A stretch of DNA of 64,000 nucleotides, from contig OZ026559.1 in NCBI GenBank assembly GCA_964020155.1, positions 2,977,455 to 3,041,454 on the forward strand. Direction: 5' to 3'. A program made the translations under genes and the position numbers. This document shows positions 12,445 through 24,476 of this stretch, one piece after another (the stretch's first letter is position 1; each line of letters opens with the position of its first letter). Source of the DNA: Chondrilla cf. caribensis. Lineage: Eukaryota > Porifera > Demospongiae > Chondrillida > Chondrillidae. The notes under the pieces are model-generated. The model was not told the DNA's origin and did no database searches. It worked only from the letters and a program-made list of their open reading frames with translations.

Positions 12445-12868
12445 GGTAAGTAAATTTCTTATCTTTTACTGGTATACATTACTAGATAATAAGCTTATGC
12501 AACCAGGTACCTAAATTTTGCAAAGAAAAATACAGGTCAAACCACATCATTTTTTGAATTATAAGGGAACAGCAATGTCTTACAAAAGAAGATCCTGTAC
12601 AAAATACCAGCATAGTTGAAATACAATGCCCAGCATGGTTGGAGAATAATATAATGTAATGGGAATACGCATGATTAATTTTGGTGTGTGCTGGTTTCAT
12701 AGAAAAAGTGTCCTCTAAGATATGTTACAATAGACAAAATACTAATTATTTCAACTACATTAGTAGTAAATATTATTGCGTTCAGTGCAAAGGTGCATAT
12801 TATAACAGTACACATGCATGTACGTAGTTCTGTGTATCTTTTATCTTTCTTTATATTATGCATTGCAG

Positions 12869-12900
12869 GAAATCATCAATAAATCTACTGAAGCTTAATT
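12869..12900 (+). other. 3' UTR exon and poly(A) signal, 201-aa gene copy 1
   Basis: The intron that starts directly after the stop codon (12446) ends at ATGCATTGCAG| (12868). The following exon carries AATAAA at 12878-12883. The same acceptor and AATAAA are conserved in all six copies (21365, 27157, 30041, 38851, 46223). Confidence 0.65.
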
Positions 12901-13912
12901 CAAGGAATAATTTTAACAAATTGCTCTTATACAGCATTATTTTAGTAGTATTAGGCTCAGATTAATGTTTTCAATAGGTCTTATTATAACTGCTGAATTT
13001 TGATTTCCAATTCAATTATCATTTAGGCGCTGTCAGTAGATTTTATCTTAATCTTTCAAAATCCTAACATTAATGCTCTAACAGATGCATTGGAATTTCA
13101 CACTGTTCAATCGAAATTTCCATTACAGTGGATAATCCTGCTTCAAGGTTTATGTGAAGTATAAAGTCACCCTCAAGAATGGATTATGTGATTTTCTGAT
13201 ATTATCAGGGTATTGCATTTGTCATGTCATGCTCAAACCAGGGTCTAATCACTTCATTCATATTAATTTTATCTTTAATATAGGATATATCTTCTCGATA
13301 TAATCCATAATGTAAAATTAGCACTCTAATACTAGCAATATTCACTCTATATAGATCTGTGTAGTGAAGAAGACAAAATAAGATTGTGAATATGTCATTT
13401 TTATTTTAGGTTCTGTACTCAATTTTATTGAATTATAGGAATAGTTTTAACAATTAAAATAAAATATGATAATAACTATGTCCCTGTAAATACAATTGTG
13501 CTATCATCAATTGCATAATATGTAACTGTTCAGGGTGATTATATAATTAAACATACTCCAGCAGGTATAATCCTCGATTTTTCACTCCTTCTCTATAGAT
13601 TATTCCAACATAATAAACTACTAATCAGCATCAATAGCAAAATTTGCATCATGTCCATTGACTTAGAACTCCCTTTCCCAAGCTAGTGTTCTGTGATTGG
13701 CTACTCATGAAGACTACCTCACCACTATGCTGCAAGTTCACATTGACTTATTATATCATGCTGTAGTTATTAGAATTAGAACATCTTTACGGTTTAGTAC
13801 AGTTCGGATAGTTTTTAGCAAAACAAAAATTATACACTGCCTTTAAGAAGAAGCTCCTATTACTCACATCAAGAGAGTTTTATTGTGAGAGTGCAAGTTT
13901 GGCATGCATGGA

Positions 13913-14060
13913 AATAGGGTGAGGTTTAGGACTATTGTTTTGCACACCGTAAATGCAAATTTATCAGAAACAATAATTACCCAGTGCAATGTTTCACCCT
14001 TCTTGGGCTTCATCAGACATTTACTGTGTGCAAAATAATAGTCCTAAGAAACCTCATATC
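13913..14060. repeat. Fold-back (hairpin) element, copy 1
   Basis: Inverted arms of about 38 bp (GAGGTTTAGGACTATTGTTT... and its complement ...AATAGTCCTAAGAAACCTC) flank a ~60-bp loop. The same element is at 22361, 31065 and 40304 in the other units, so it inserted before unit amplification. Likely a MITE or similar non-coding element. Confidence 0.7.
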
Positions 14061-15374
14061 TATCAAGAGAATGGTCAAGTAGTCGTAAACATTGTCCTTG
14101 CTATAATCAGTGGATAGTTTACATTATATTTGCATGCACATGCATCTACACACGCACATGTCTATAATTCATATAATAACAGTGAATTCTAGTAATCAGC
14201 CAAAATTTCCTTTCAAATAATATGGTGGATTAATGAATTTGATGGTTCACCTGTATAATTCTTAGTACTTATCAATTAGGTATCGGTAATTAGTGGTGAA
14301 GTAAAACATTAGAGATGAAGTATTTCTCAACTGCCATAGAGGAAGGACTGCTTCATAGAAGTACATAGTTGGTTGATGGCTGTCATATGAAGATGGTACA
14401 GTCTGGTCTTGTGAAGTGAACAAGATGTTCATGTCTCTCTCACTACTAACAACAGGCTACAGTCTTCACCTGCACAGACTGGAGCTGATGAAGGTTTGTT
14501 AATACATACATTGTCCATACAATATTGTCAAACTCACAAATGCGTATATACATTGTCCTCTAAATTCAACATTTCATCTCTGCAGTACCACTGTTACTCA
14601 ATCCCATGTTGTACTCAATAGAGAGGTACCATTGTACAAAACTCTATATCCTAGTCTCAAAGTGTCCTCAATGGACAGGTTCTACCATATACATACACAA
14701 CCAGACACACACACATGCACACATATGTATGCACACACAGCACACGCACTCATGTAGAATCTTATCCATGCACATAATTACGATCTTAATTCTGTTCTCG
14801 GTATGTTTTCCAGAGATGAAGGAGACTGAAAATTATTTTGATGTGTTGGAATGGTCAACATGACACAGAGCATATTATCAAAATAATGTTACGGTGGTGA
14901 ACTGTACTCGCCTAATCACGTCCATGTTCAATTGTATTCAATAGAATTTCAGAGATAATTTTCGTATATATACATCAAAGTAGATCTAGATGTACTTTGT
15001 CATGTATGTAGAATTGTTTAATCATATTTTATTATTAAATATTGTAAATTCAATTTATTATAAAAATGTTTGTGTATTTTTCAAAATTGGCATTGATAGT
15101 AATAAGTTAAACATAATATTGTTAGTATTATATAATGCAATACCTTAATAAATTAAAACATAATATTCCTAGCTATAATATAGCTATGTCATATTATATT
15201 CATCATGGTGATCATTAATTTAAGTGTTTGACTCTTGGCATGTATCAGGTGGGTAATTATAATGAAAGAGGTCCACAATATTATATACACATAAAATTAT
15301 TAACGACCATGTCAAATATATATATAATATATACTAATGAATGATAATTTGATAAATAGTATAATAATATTAGA

Positions 15375-15537
15375 TTTTTTATTTTTTTTATTATTTTTTA
15401 TTTATTTTATATATATATATGTATTTTATATTATTATAGATAGATAGATATAACAGAAAAAAAGAAAGAAAAAAAATAGCAAGTCACAAACATGTTCCTA
15501 AAATAGCGCGAAGTTGAATCTCTGGATGGTGATACTG
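15375..15537 (-). mobile_element. 5'-truncated LINE 3' end with 8-bp target duplication
   Basis: A 163-bp insertion flanked by ATATTAGA on both sides (15367-15374 and 15538-15545). On the minus strand it begins with a sequence that reads SITIQRFN-FALF, matching the very C-terminus of a retrotransposon reverse-transcriptase ORF. It then has a T-rich stretch ending CTGTTATA that is shared with the LINE fragment near 33.6 kb, and a TATC/AT-rich tail. The corresponding site in unit 3 (near 32145) is empty. Confidence 0.7.
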
Positions 15538-15679
15538 ATATTAGATATTATTAATTTTGCACAATGAATGATTATCCAAAGAAGTGAATCTTACCAAATT
15601 GTAATCAGTGCAATTATAGAAATAAGGGATATTCAATTATGATAACTATAAAATGCTTGAATGCTTGAATTCCGTCTCA

Positions 15680-16860
15680 TAATGTATGTGTAAGTGCTAA
15701 GTACCTCTGAAAGTACCTCATATAACAGGCCAGGTGTGGGGAGGTGAGGAGTGCTTCATAATCTAGATCTGGACATCAGCTATATAGGTCGACCTGGAAC
15801 AAATATCAGCTTGACATGCAGTCTAAATCCGTTTACTAGCTATGTGTGAAAAAATATCAGCTTGACACCCCCCCTCTGTCCTGAAGTACGCAATAAGATA
15901 ATATAAATTTCTATTTCCTATTCTCTCCCATACATTGAATAACTACATCAGAATAAACCTAGGTTCACAGGCCACGTATACGGAGATGGGATTTATTTCA
16001 AAGTTTAGATCAATATACCAGCTGTGTGTAAGAAAAGTATGAGCTTGACACCGCCCCTCTGCCATGAGATATGCAATAAGACAATTATATTTTTTTTATT
16101 TCCTATTCTGTCCCATACGTACATTTATAATATTAACGACCTTCAAATTAATCCCGGATGACAGACCATGCATATGGACATGGGAAGTGTCTCAAAGTTT
16201 AGATCCTTTACCAGCTATATGTGGAAAAAATCAACTTCACATGCCCCCTCTGCCATGACGTACGCAATAAGACAATTCGCATTTTTATTCCAGACCTATT
16301 CTCTCCGGAACAATACATAGAATAAAATAGCTATGTCAGAATAAACCTAGGTTTACAGGCCACATATATGGAGATGGGATTTGTTTAAAAGTTTAGATCA
16401 ATTTACCAGCTATGTGTAGAAAAATATCAGCTTGCCACACCCCCTCTGCCATGAAGTACACAATATGCAATTAATATTTTTATTCCTATTCTCTCCCATA
16501 CATTGAATATATTAACCACCTCAGAATAAACCTAGGTTTACAGGCCACATATATAGTTCAGATCAATTTACCAGCTAGGCATGGTATAATTATCAGCTTG
16601 ACACTTCCCCTTTCTCATGTGTTATGCAAATCTTTATTCCTATTCTCTCACATACGTACATACGTACATTGATAATATTAATCACCTCATAATAACCCAA
16701 TTAACCCAGGGTCACAGACCACGTATAGGAAGATGGTAAGTGTTTTGAAGTTTAGATCAATCTACCAGCTTGGCATGAAGAATATCAGCTTGACACCCCC
16801 TTTACAATGACCTATGCAAAAAGGTACTTATGTAGCATTTTTATCCTTATTCTCTAATTA
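15680..16860 (+). repeat. ~190-bp tandem satellite, array 2
   Basis: Same satellite family as 6990-8690 with about six copies (CTCTCCCATACATTG, AACCTAGG, CAGGCCACGTATA, TACCAGCTATGTG, ATCAGCTTGACAC). It occupies the same place in the unit. Confidence 0.85.
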
Positions 16861-18532
16861 ACAAGTTCTACAACACCTCCATTGGAATCAAATGTACGTA
16901 CATATAAAAGTATACAACTGTACCTCATTATGTACCTACATGCGTACATACATTTCAATGGAGGTTTTGTCAATGTGGTGACCATCCAGCTTTTCATTGA
17001 TCATGTGTATGACATGCTTCTTGGGGAATGTAGTATATTTGCACTCCATACATCATTCTCTGTACGTTTATTATGCTATTAATATAATATATTCATATAA
17101 TTTATTAATATATATTAATAATTAATATATATTCATATATTCATATAGTTTATGTAATGTATATATACTATTATGTTAGTAGCAGATACAAACATAAATA
17201 ATTATACATACCAGTATTATTTCACCCTGTATCACATGCAAAATTGTACCATAATAATATTATATATAGTGAGTTATCTGAATCATAAAAATAATAAAAA
17301 CACATCAGTCAGTATAATGATAAAAGGTAGAGTTTGAGAAATTTCCTGCTTGTAACCAACATGCAACTTTGTTTGCTTTAAGTTTGTGAATGTGCTCACA
17401 ACTAAAAAAAGCAGCAAAATTAATCATTCAAATGTAATTAAATGCAATGAACACACCCCAGTGTACATGTACATAAAATATGTACACTGGTAGATGCAAT
17501 ATAATATACATATTATACAGCTATACTGGCAGGTATTTTTTGCACATGAAAAGGTACACTGTTAGGTATAATTATACACATTGACATAGAACTCCCTTTC
17601 TCCAAGCTAGTGTTCCATGATTGCAATTGGCTACTTGTGAAGACTACATCACCACAATGCTTCAAGTTCACTCGTTGACATATATCATGCTATGGTTATT
17701 AGAATGGGAACCAGCTAATTCTCTTTATGTTTCTTTGTTCTTCATTGGCAGTGGTTAATAAACAGATTTGTAGGCTTTGGTAAAGTGTTACTTTAAACAC
17801 ATGATTCAACTTGGATACCACTTTTGCTATTATAATATTATGTATATGTCAGTATCAGACATTAAATTACTTTTGAAATCCTATACTATGCACTTTATAT
17901 TGAATTATAGGAATAGTTTCAATAATAATAAAATGTGATCATAACTATGCCCCTATAAATGCAATTGTGCTGTCATTATTTGTATAATATGCAACTGTTC
18001 AGGGTGATTATAATATAATTAAACACGTACCGGCATGTATAATATTTTAATATACTGTATATGCATATGCTGTACATATATCCCTCTCTATAATATCCAT
18101 GTGCACAAGACTATTATTACTGTACTTGGACCTTTTAAAGGGCTAACCAGTACTATTGTACAATGACTCATAGCTATAATATCTCAATTAGTATTCAGGA
18201 AGATATTCCCACTACTATACTTTGCTTCGATAAAGAAATAGCAATAATTATAATTAGTGCAGCCAACATCACAGAACTCACTCTCACCATTAGTAAACTC
18301 ATAGTTGCCAACCCTTGAAAACTTCTTTTAGGGACACTTATGTATCTATACACCTACGTGCTGCGGCCAAAATGGCTCAACAAATATATACAGGTTTAGA
18401 ATGATTATTGATTGTGCTTGATAAATAGCTGGAAAAGTACAGTCTAGAACCTTGTCAAATATCATACTGCATTTAATGTAAAATTATTAATGTATCTCAG
18501 TTTACTATAATTGCATTTTAGACAACAAAAGT

Positions 18533-18870
18533 AGATCTCCTGGGTATCCCACTCCAATCAGGTACGTTTTTGCAAATTGTTCACAAGACACATGTGTGTG
18601 AGCCTGTGTGTCCATATCAATAACCAGATTGGTTTAAGTAACTCAGCACTACAGAATATTGAAGAACGTGGCTTATGGAGTCTTCTACATCTTTGTCTGC
18701 CATGCAAATGTGTCTATCTATACTGATTGTGGTTGCACTTACTCCTACAAGCACAAGGATTGTACACAGATGAGGAGATAAGGAACATTGTGGTGAAACA
18801 TGCTATGCTATGTTTTGCAGGAACATGGAAATGTATGGTGTAAAAGTATTGTACTTCCGGCCAACAAAGG
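18533..18870 (+). pseudogene. Truncated deaminase-like gene copy 2
   Basis: Same leader and coding start as the intact gene at 47.3 kb. The ATG (18708) begins MCLSILIVVALTPTST. A two-base deletion after AGCACA shifts the frame and gives TGA within five codons. The acceptor AG is lost as in copies 1 and 4. Homology ends at the CA tract after CCAACAAAGGGATGCACAC. The catalytic half is absent. Confidence 0.75.
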
Positions 18871-18960
18871 GATGCACACACACGCACATACACACACACA
18901 CAAGCACACACACACAGAGAGAGACACATTCACACAAACACACACACACAAAGGTATACA
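18870..18960. repeat. CA microsatellite in truncated deaminase copy 2
   Basis: Interrupted (CA)n tract at the same point of the deaminase copy as in units 1 and 4. Open frames across it are artefacts. Confidence 0.95.
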
Positions 18961-19358
18961 CAAACTTATACACAAATGTATACACAAACACACCATACAT
19001 AAATTCCCAACAGCGGGCTATAGCAGAAGGTTACCTAATTTTTATAGAAACTGTTATCTGTCTACCCAGTCCAATTTCACCTTCTAATTTCAGGCAAATG
19101 TGGTCGACAACCTGTCAATAGTCCTCTGGAAATAATCCGACTTCCCTTCCCAGATCATGAATCGGGAAGTTTAACATTCTCTGATCAATGAAAACTATGT
19201 TTCAACCATAAAACTGCCCCGAATTGTGAGATTGACATGTCATAGATGTGTTGCTTTTGGAGATTATTGTGTGTATGTGCAGCTTGCCATGTCACAAATG
19301 ACACAATGCTTAACGTCGAATAATGATGTAATCATCTGTACTCAAGCATGAATCGGCG

Positions 19359-19412
19359 TATATAAGCTCAATGCACATCCTAAAAATCACAATTACCTTT
19401 ACGAAGTTTGAG
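19359..19412 (+). promoter_or_regulatory. TATA box and leader exon, 201-aa gene copy 2
   Basis: TATATAAG at 19359-19366 lies in the same conserved context as in unit 1. It is followed by a short leader with donor TTTGAG|GTGAGT (exon end 19412). bZIP-like words TGACACAATGCTTAACGTCG and TGATGTAATCATC lie just upstream. Confidence 0.55.
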
Positions 19413-19884
19413 GTGAGTATGCATTTTGTCGATTTGTCGGTGACAATTATCTCTATTTTAGTCTTATTTTCATTTACTGTAACTGTACAAAGTAACATGG
19501 GAACATTTATATAATATAATTCTTGTCAAATATTGTACATTTTTCTTGGAAAGAAATTTACAATCTGCTATTCCAAAGGCTATTTAGTAGATTGTTCTGA
19601 AATTCAAGGCAATATTTGTGAATGACTTCCTAATTGCCTACAATTCATTGACTAAAACATTTTTGTGAGTACTGGTAGAATAAAAAATATTAGGATGGAT
19701 AGAAGTAGAGGGTAACTTGGAATGTGACAACTTTTGATAATTTATAACCTTGAAGACTCTTGAAGAAAGCTTTATCGATACTAGTTCTGTTATTAAAACA
19801 GACAATCTATTTCAATATTACAATCCTCCTTAGCTCAATATCAACTATCGTAAGAAACATCCAGGCAGTATGAGTTACCCTATT

Positions 19885-20196
19885 CTATTCTGTATCATTC
19901 AGATCAGCCGTATACTTTGTTTCGGTAGTAAATGAATGGTTGACTTCATCAAAATAGTGACAAGAGTCCATTTTCCTATAATATGTCACGCACTGTAGTT
20001 GTCGTAACATACACTTTTTGGCACGAATTAACTGATAGTTTCTAATTGTTCCACGAGAGTAGACACTTCCGTTATTGGTGATAGTAGTATGGTGCAGCCA
20101 TGTATACCCTCTTCCGCAAGTGGTCAGGTAGCTTGTTCTTGGTCTTCTTAGGAAGCCATTCCAAACTTTATATTCAGTGTCACTAGATTGGTTACT
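19885..20196 (-). other. Antisense ~100-codon open frame in intron 1, copy 2
   Basis: The minus strand is open from just after a TAG near 20197 down to TAG at 19885-19887. It contains SDTEYKVWNGFLRRPRTSYL, then TTCGRGYTWLHH, NYQLIRAKKCMLRQLQCVTY and FDEVNH. It has five cysteines and no obvious start methionine until mid-frame. Type-A and type-B units keep the last ~70 codons without indels although the surrounding intron has many (44801-45010, 25003-25200, 11404-11613). The unit-4 copy has one stop and the unit-3 copy a 2-base deletion. Not recognised; it could be a relic exon of an antisense gene. Confidence 0.35.
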
Positions 20197-20332
20197 CTAA
20201 GGTCTATCCTCTGTAGGTTTATCTTCAGTCCTTGGGAGGATTTAAAAATAGAATTATTCTTGAATAATCAACAAACAATACAAAGTACTAAAGTCTTTTT
20301 AGAATCCGAAAGAATAATAAGCAACCGCTGAA

Positions 20333-20938
20333 ATGGGCTTGATGTCACTTTCTGCTATCTTGTGGCTGAGTGTTCTTACCTACATAACCACTGCAATACC
20401 GATATTCCGAGCTGATCTTACCGATGGAAGCTATTTCATCAAGTCCAAGTCTGATATTACTTGGTACAAAAATCTCCACGACCCTAGCCCTGCAGGTGGA
20501 TCCTGTGATATGCAAGGAATAATACGCATCCCCTTTAGTTCCACCTCATGCTACCGGGTTGAGTTCACTTTCAATAATGAGGAGCCATCGGGTTTCAACT
20601 TTCACTTTAGCAATGGTTGTGGAGATGGATGGGGAGGGTCGTATAAATGCTACGAAGTGCACAGCCATACGAAGAAAGTCGTTGTCTACCCCAAAACGGG
20701 AACTGGAAGTAAAACCGAATTACCTGATATCATTACTTCCGATACTGATGCTAGAATTGAATCCGGTTCTGTGACAGTCATTAATGGCGATGGTGTGAGA
20801 AAAACTGTTGAGGATTCTACTCTCTTTGCACCTGGTAATGTGTATTTGAGCATGAATCGTGTCTATGACCTCACACGCTATCCTAATCCCCCACGTGTGG
20901 GAACTGGATTATGCAGTGTCAGGATTTACACTTGCTGA
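20333..20938 (+). CDS. Secreted six-cysteine 201-aa protein, copy 2
   Basis: Intact one-exon ORF of 201 residues with signal peptide (MGLMSLSAILWLSVLTYITT), the six conserved cysteines and the GCGDGWGG loop. Differences from copy 1 cluster in exposed-looking stretches: residues 86-87 (SG for FR), 103-105 (SYK for TPN), 112-116 (HTKKV for KKRKV region) and 160-161 (ED for DH). TATA box and leader lie upstream. A donor G|GTAAGT directly follows the stop, and the 3' UTR exon starts at 21356 with AATAAA at 21365. Function unknown; presumed secreted. Confidence 0.85.
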   Translation: MGLMSLSAILWLSVLTYITTAIPIFRADLTDGSYFIKSKSDITWYKNLHDPSPAGGSCDMQGIIRIPFSSTSCYRVEFTFNNEEPSGFNFHFSNGCGDGWGGSYKCYEVHSHTKKVVVYPKTGTGSKTELPDIITSDTDARIESGSVTVINGDGVRKTVEDSTLFAPGNVYLSMNRVYDLTRYPNPPRVGTGLCSVRIYTC

Positions 20939-22360
20939 GGTAAGTAAATTTCTTATCATTTACTGGTATACATTACAAGCTTATGGGACCATGTACCTAC
21001 ATTTTGCAAAGAAAAATACAGGTCAAACCACATCATTTTTTTAATGATAAGGGACTAGCAAGGTCTTACAAAAGAACATCCTGTACAAAAATTTAATACC
21101 AGCATAGTTGAAATAAAATACCCAACATGGTTGGAGAATAATATAATGTGATGGGAATACGTATGATTTTTGGCATGTGCTAGTTTCATAGAAGAAGTGT
21201 CCTCTAAGATGTTACAATAGACAATATATGTATTATTTCAACTATATTAGTAGTAAATATTATTGCGTTCATTGCAAAGGTGCATATTATAACAGTACAC
21301 ATGTATGTATGTAGTTCTGTGTATTTTTTATCTTTCTTTAATTTATGCATTGCAGGAAATCATCAATAAATCTACTGAAGCTTAATTCAAGGAATAATTT
21401 TAACAAAGTGCTCTTATATAACATTATTTTAGTAGTATTAGGCTCAGATTAATGTTTTCAATAGGTCTTATTAAAACAGCTGAATTTTGATTTCCAATTC
21501 ATTTATTATTTAGGCGCTGTCAGTAGATTTTATCTTAATCTTTCAAAATCCTAACATTAATGCTCTAACAGATGCATCAGAATTTCACGATGTTCAATTG
21601 AAATTTCCATGACAGTGGATAACACTGCTTCAAGGTTTATGTGAAGTATAAAGTCAACCTCAAGAAATCATTAAGTGATTTTCTGATATACCAAGGGCAT
21701 TGCGTTTATTATGCACTGCTTACTGCCAGGTCTAATCAGTCTATTCATATTAATTTTATCTTCAATATAGGATATATCCTCTCAATATAATCCATAATGT
21801 AAGATTAGCATTTACTAAATTAAATTATATATTATATAGATCTGTGTGATGAAGGAGACAAAATCAGATTGTGAATATGTCATTTTTATTTTAGGTTCTG
21901 TCCTCGATTATATTGAATTATAGGAATAGTTTCTGAATCAATAATTATAATAAAATGTGATAATAACTATGTCCCTGTAAATACAATTGTGCTATCATCA
22001 ATTGCATAATATGTAACTGTTCAGGGTGATTACATAATTAAACATACTCCGGCAGGTATAATCCTCACAATTGTGATTTTCCACTCTTTCTCTATAGATT
22101 GTTCCAACCAAATAATAATGTATGAACAGCATCAATAGCAAAATTTGGATAATGTCCATTGATGCTTCAAGTTAACTATTTGATTTATTATATCATGCTA
22201 TAGTTATTAGAATGGAAACTTCTTTACGGTTCAGTACCGTTAGGACAGTTTTTAACAAAACATAAAAATTACACATGGGAGACTGCCTTTAAGAAGAAGC
22301 TCCTATTACTCACATCAAGAGAGTTTTATTGTGAGAGTGCAAGCTTGGCATGCTTGGAAA

Positions 22361-22511
22361 ATAGGTTGAGGTTTATTAGGACTATTGTTTTGCACACCGT
22401 AAATGCAAATTTATCAGAAACAGTAATTACCCAGTGCAATGTTTCACCCTTCTTGGGCTTCATCAGACATCTACTGTGTGCAAAATAATAGTCCTAATAA
22501 ACCTCAACCTA
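22361..22511. repeat. Fold-back (hairpin) element, copy 2
   Basis: Arms of about 45 bp (ATAGGTTGAGGTTTATTAGG... against ...CCTAATAAACCTCAACCTAT) around a ~60-bp loop. This is the best-preserved copy of the family together with the one at 40304. Confidence 0.75.
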
Positions 22512-23139
22512 TCAAGAGAATTGTCAAGTAGTCGTAAACATTGTCCTTGCTATAATCAGTGGATAGTTTACATTATATTTGCATGCACATGCATCTAGTA
22601 CACACAAATGTCTATAATTCTTAAATTAACAGTGAATTCTAGTAATCGGCCAAAATTTCCTTCCACAAATTATGGTGGATGAATGAATTTGATGGTTCAC
22701 CTGTATAATTCTTAGTACTTATCAATTAGATTAGAAGGTTTGTATTCAATACAAAAATAGATCAATGAATATGGAAACTGTTTATGCCGGTTATTAATTG
22801 GGATCCAAATGGTCAGCAGAGTCCCTTAACAAACCGAAGGACAACGAAGCGGAGATGATTCCTTCTTTAGTGCAATGCCTTGTGAATCCACCTAAGAAGT
22901 AGAAGGTCAATCTTACAGGATGATTCAAGTCATCATGGCTGTTGCCACCGTAAATTGCCAAAAGCACTAAAGGAGATTCATTTGGTTATTGCAATCTCTC
23001 TAGACGCGATTGAAGCATTTATCACAGAGAGTTGAATGATGTTGAGTGTCACATTTCAGGATCAGTTCACAAGAAAAAGCTAAAGGACATCAAGAAACCC
23101 ACTATTATATACCAGTTTTGGGACAAGTCACACACCCCC

Positions 23140-23162
23140 CCCCCACACACACAAACATATAC

Positions 23163-23235
<73 letters not shown>

Positions 23236-23262
23236 CACACCCTCCCCCCCCACACACATGTA
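23140..23262. repeat. CA microsatellite in unit B1
   Basis: (C)n then (CA)n with ATGCACAC interruptions. The downstream flank (GATTACCTAATTT...AGGCAAATGTGGTAGAAGAC) matches the flank after CA tracts in type-A units, but the upstream flank is not deaminase-related. Confidence 0.95.
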
Positions 23263-23687
23263 CGCACACATAATACATAAAGACACCACAACAGCCAGCA
23301 AAATGGAAGATTACCTAATTTGCATAAGAATTGTTATCAGTCTAGCAAGTCCGAAAATCCAACCGGGAACAGGTTGGCCACATCAATTATTTTTAGGCAA
23401 ATGTGGTAGAAGACTTGCAAAAGTCTGCTGGATATAAAATTTGCCTTCTCTTCTCAGGAAATATTATAATAATTTGGATAGCTTAACAATCTCTGAAGAA
23501 AACTGTGTTTCAACTGTTCAACAGTCCTCAGTTGTGAGAGTGACATGTCATACATACAATGTATTGCTTTTGAGATAATTTTGTGCAGTGTGTTATCTTG
23601 TAAATGATGCAATGCTCAACACCAAAGAATGATGTCATCATCTGTACTCAAGCATGAACCAACATAATATATACAATGAAAAAGGAT

Positions 23688-24476
23688 GTAGGGATGACAA
23701 CCAAAAAAAGGGAAAGAACAATATAGGGATGAATGGAATGAGAACACCGTCAGAGTGAGCAGCACGCTGGAATGAGAAGACTGTCGGGATCTAACATTGC
23801 TGTTGATATAGGGATTGTTGTCATCCCTACATCCTTTTTCATTGTTAAATGTTTTTTATTATGCTTGTTTGTATTCTTTTCTAGCCTCAGGCATGTGATG
23901 TAGAATGTCTATAATTTGGAAAAAAAATCGTCCTCTCGGCGATTCGAATCAGCCAAACTCGCTATAAAACCTGTAATCTGCTCACTGAGCCATAGTGACT
24001 CAGTGTTATGAAGTAAGCGAACAGTCTTAATTGAACAAGATGGCGTACTACTATGAGGAAGTCGCCGAGTAGTGCCGGAAATGCCGCAGTCGCCATATGT
24101 AGTACAATCGTAACAAGAGTAGGAAAGGGCACTCCGCGCTAAAAAAATAAGATCGCTCGTGTTAAAATTAGCACCATAGCCCCAGCAGATACTTCGGTAG
24201 CTTTGTTGAAAATACGTAGAGAATAATAAGAAGAAGCGGAAGAAGTCCAAAAATTGAAAAAAGGCCTTTTATTTTTTTGACCTTTCGCCGGTTCGCCACT
24301 TCAACTACGTTCTTTTCACTTGTTAAATTAAATATTTTTTTACTTCTAAAATCATCCGAAAATGACTCCTGAATGCTCACTTGGGCCTAATACCTGTCCA
24401 CAGGCGAGATTTTGCGAAACTGCAATGTATGCGAGGTATAGGGCCTCCATTTTGTTTCCGTGTTACTCCCCATACA
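23688..24476. mobile_element. TAGGGATGAC inverted-repeat element, copy in B1
   Basis: An insertion of about 790 bp relative to type-A units, where the TATA region runs directly into the leader. The left end reads TGTAGGGATGAC. The right end in the B2 copy reads GTCATCCCTACA; here it is mutated (GTTACTCCCCATACA). A second internal inverted copy makes a 27-bp perfect inverted repeat (23676-23702 and 23817-23843). No transposase frame; probably non-autonomous. Confidence 0.5.
23929..24003 (-). repeat. tRNA-like A/B-box sequence (possible SINE head)
   Basis: The minus strand contains TGGCTCAGTGAGC (A-box like, with a GCTC/GAGC D-stem) and 34 bp later GATTCGAATC (B-box like), then a T-run terminator-like stretch. 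The acceptor stem does not pair and the D-loop is too short, so it is not a functional tRNA gene. A tRNA-derived SINE remnant is possible. A near-identical copy lies at 43209-43281 in the paralogous unit. Confidence 0.35.

Larger units (their letters stand above)
9617..18185 (+). repeat. Array unit 1 (~8.5 kb)
   Basis: Starts at a word shared with later units (CTCAATTAGTATTCAGGAAG, recurring near 18185 and 35558, diverged near 47018). It contains, in order: a truncated deaminase copy, a CA tract, promoter and leader exon, an intact 201-aa gene, the 3' UTR exon, a fold-back element, a LINE fragment, satellite array 2 and flanking AT-rich sequence. The spacing of 201-aa genes (11.8, 20.3, 29.0, 37.8 kb) follows this period. 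Confidence 0.75.
18186..22730 (+). repeat. Array unit 2 (short unit)
   Basis: Contains truncated deaminase copy 2, a CA tract, promoter, leader exon, intact 201-aa gene and a fold-back element. It then joins type-B sequence at about 22735, without the satellite segment of unit 1. Confidence 0.65.

Noticed and set aside
12482..12863. Minus-strand ORFs in the 3' intron of the 201-aa genes (also 29645-30026, 38391-38836)
   Set aside because: AT-rich, low-complexity, disrupted between units and without splice or family support.
23929..24003. A functional tRNA gene
   Set aside because: A- and B-box words are present, but the acceptor stem does not pair, the D-loop is too short and the T-stem is mismatched; kept only as a possible SINE remnant.
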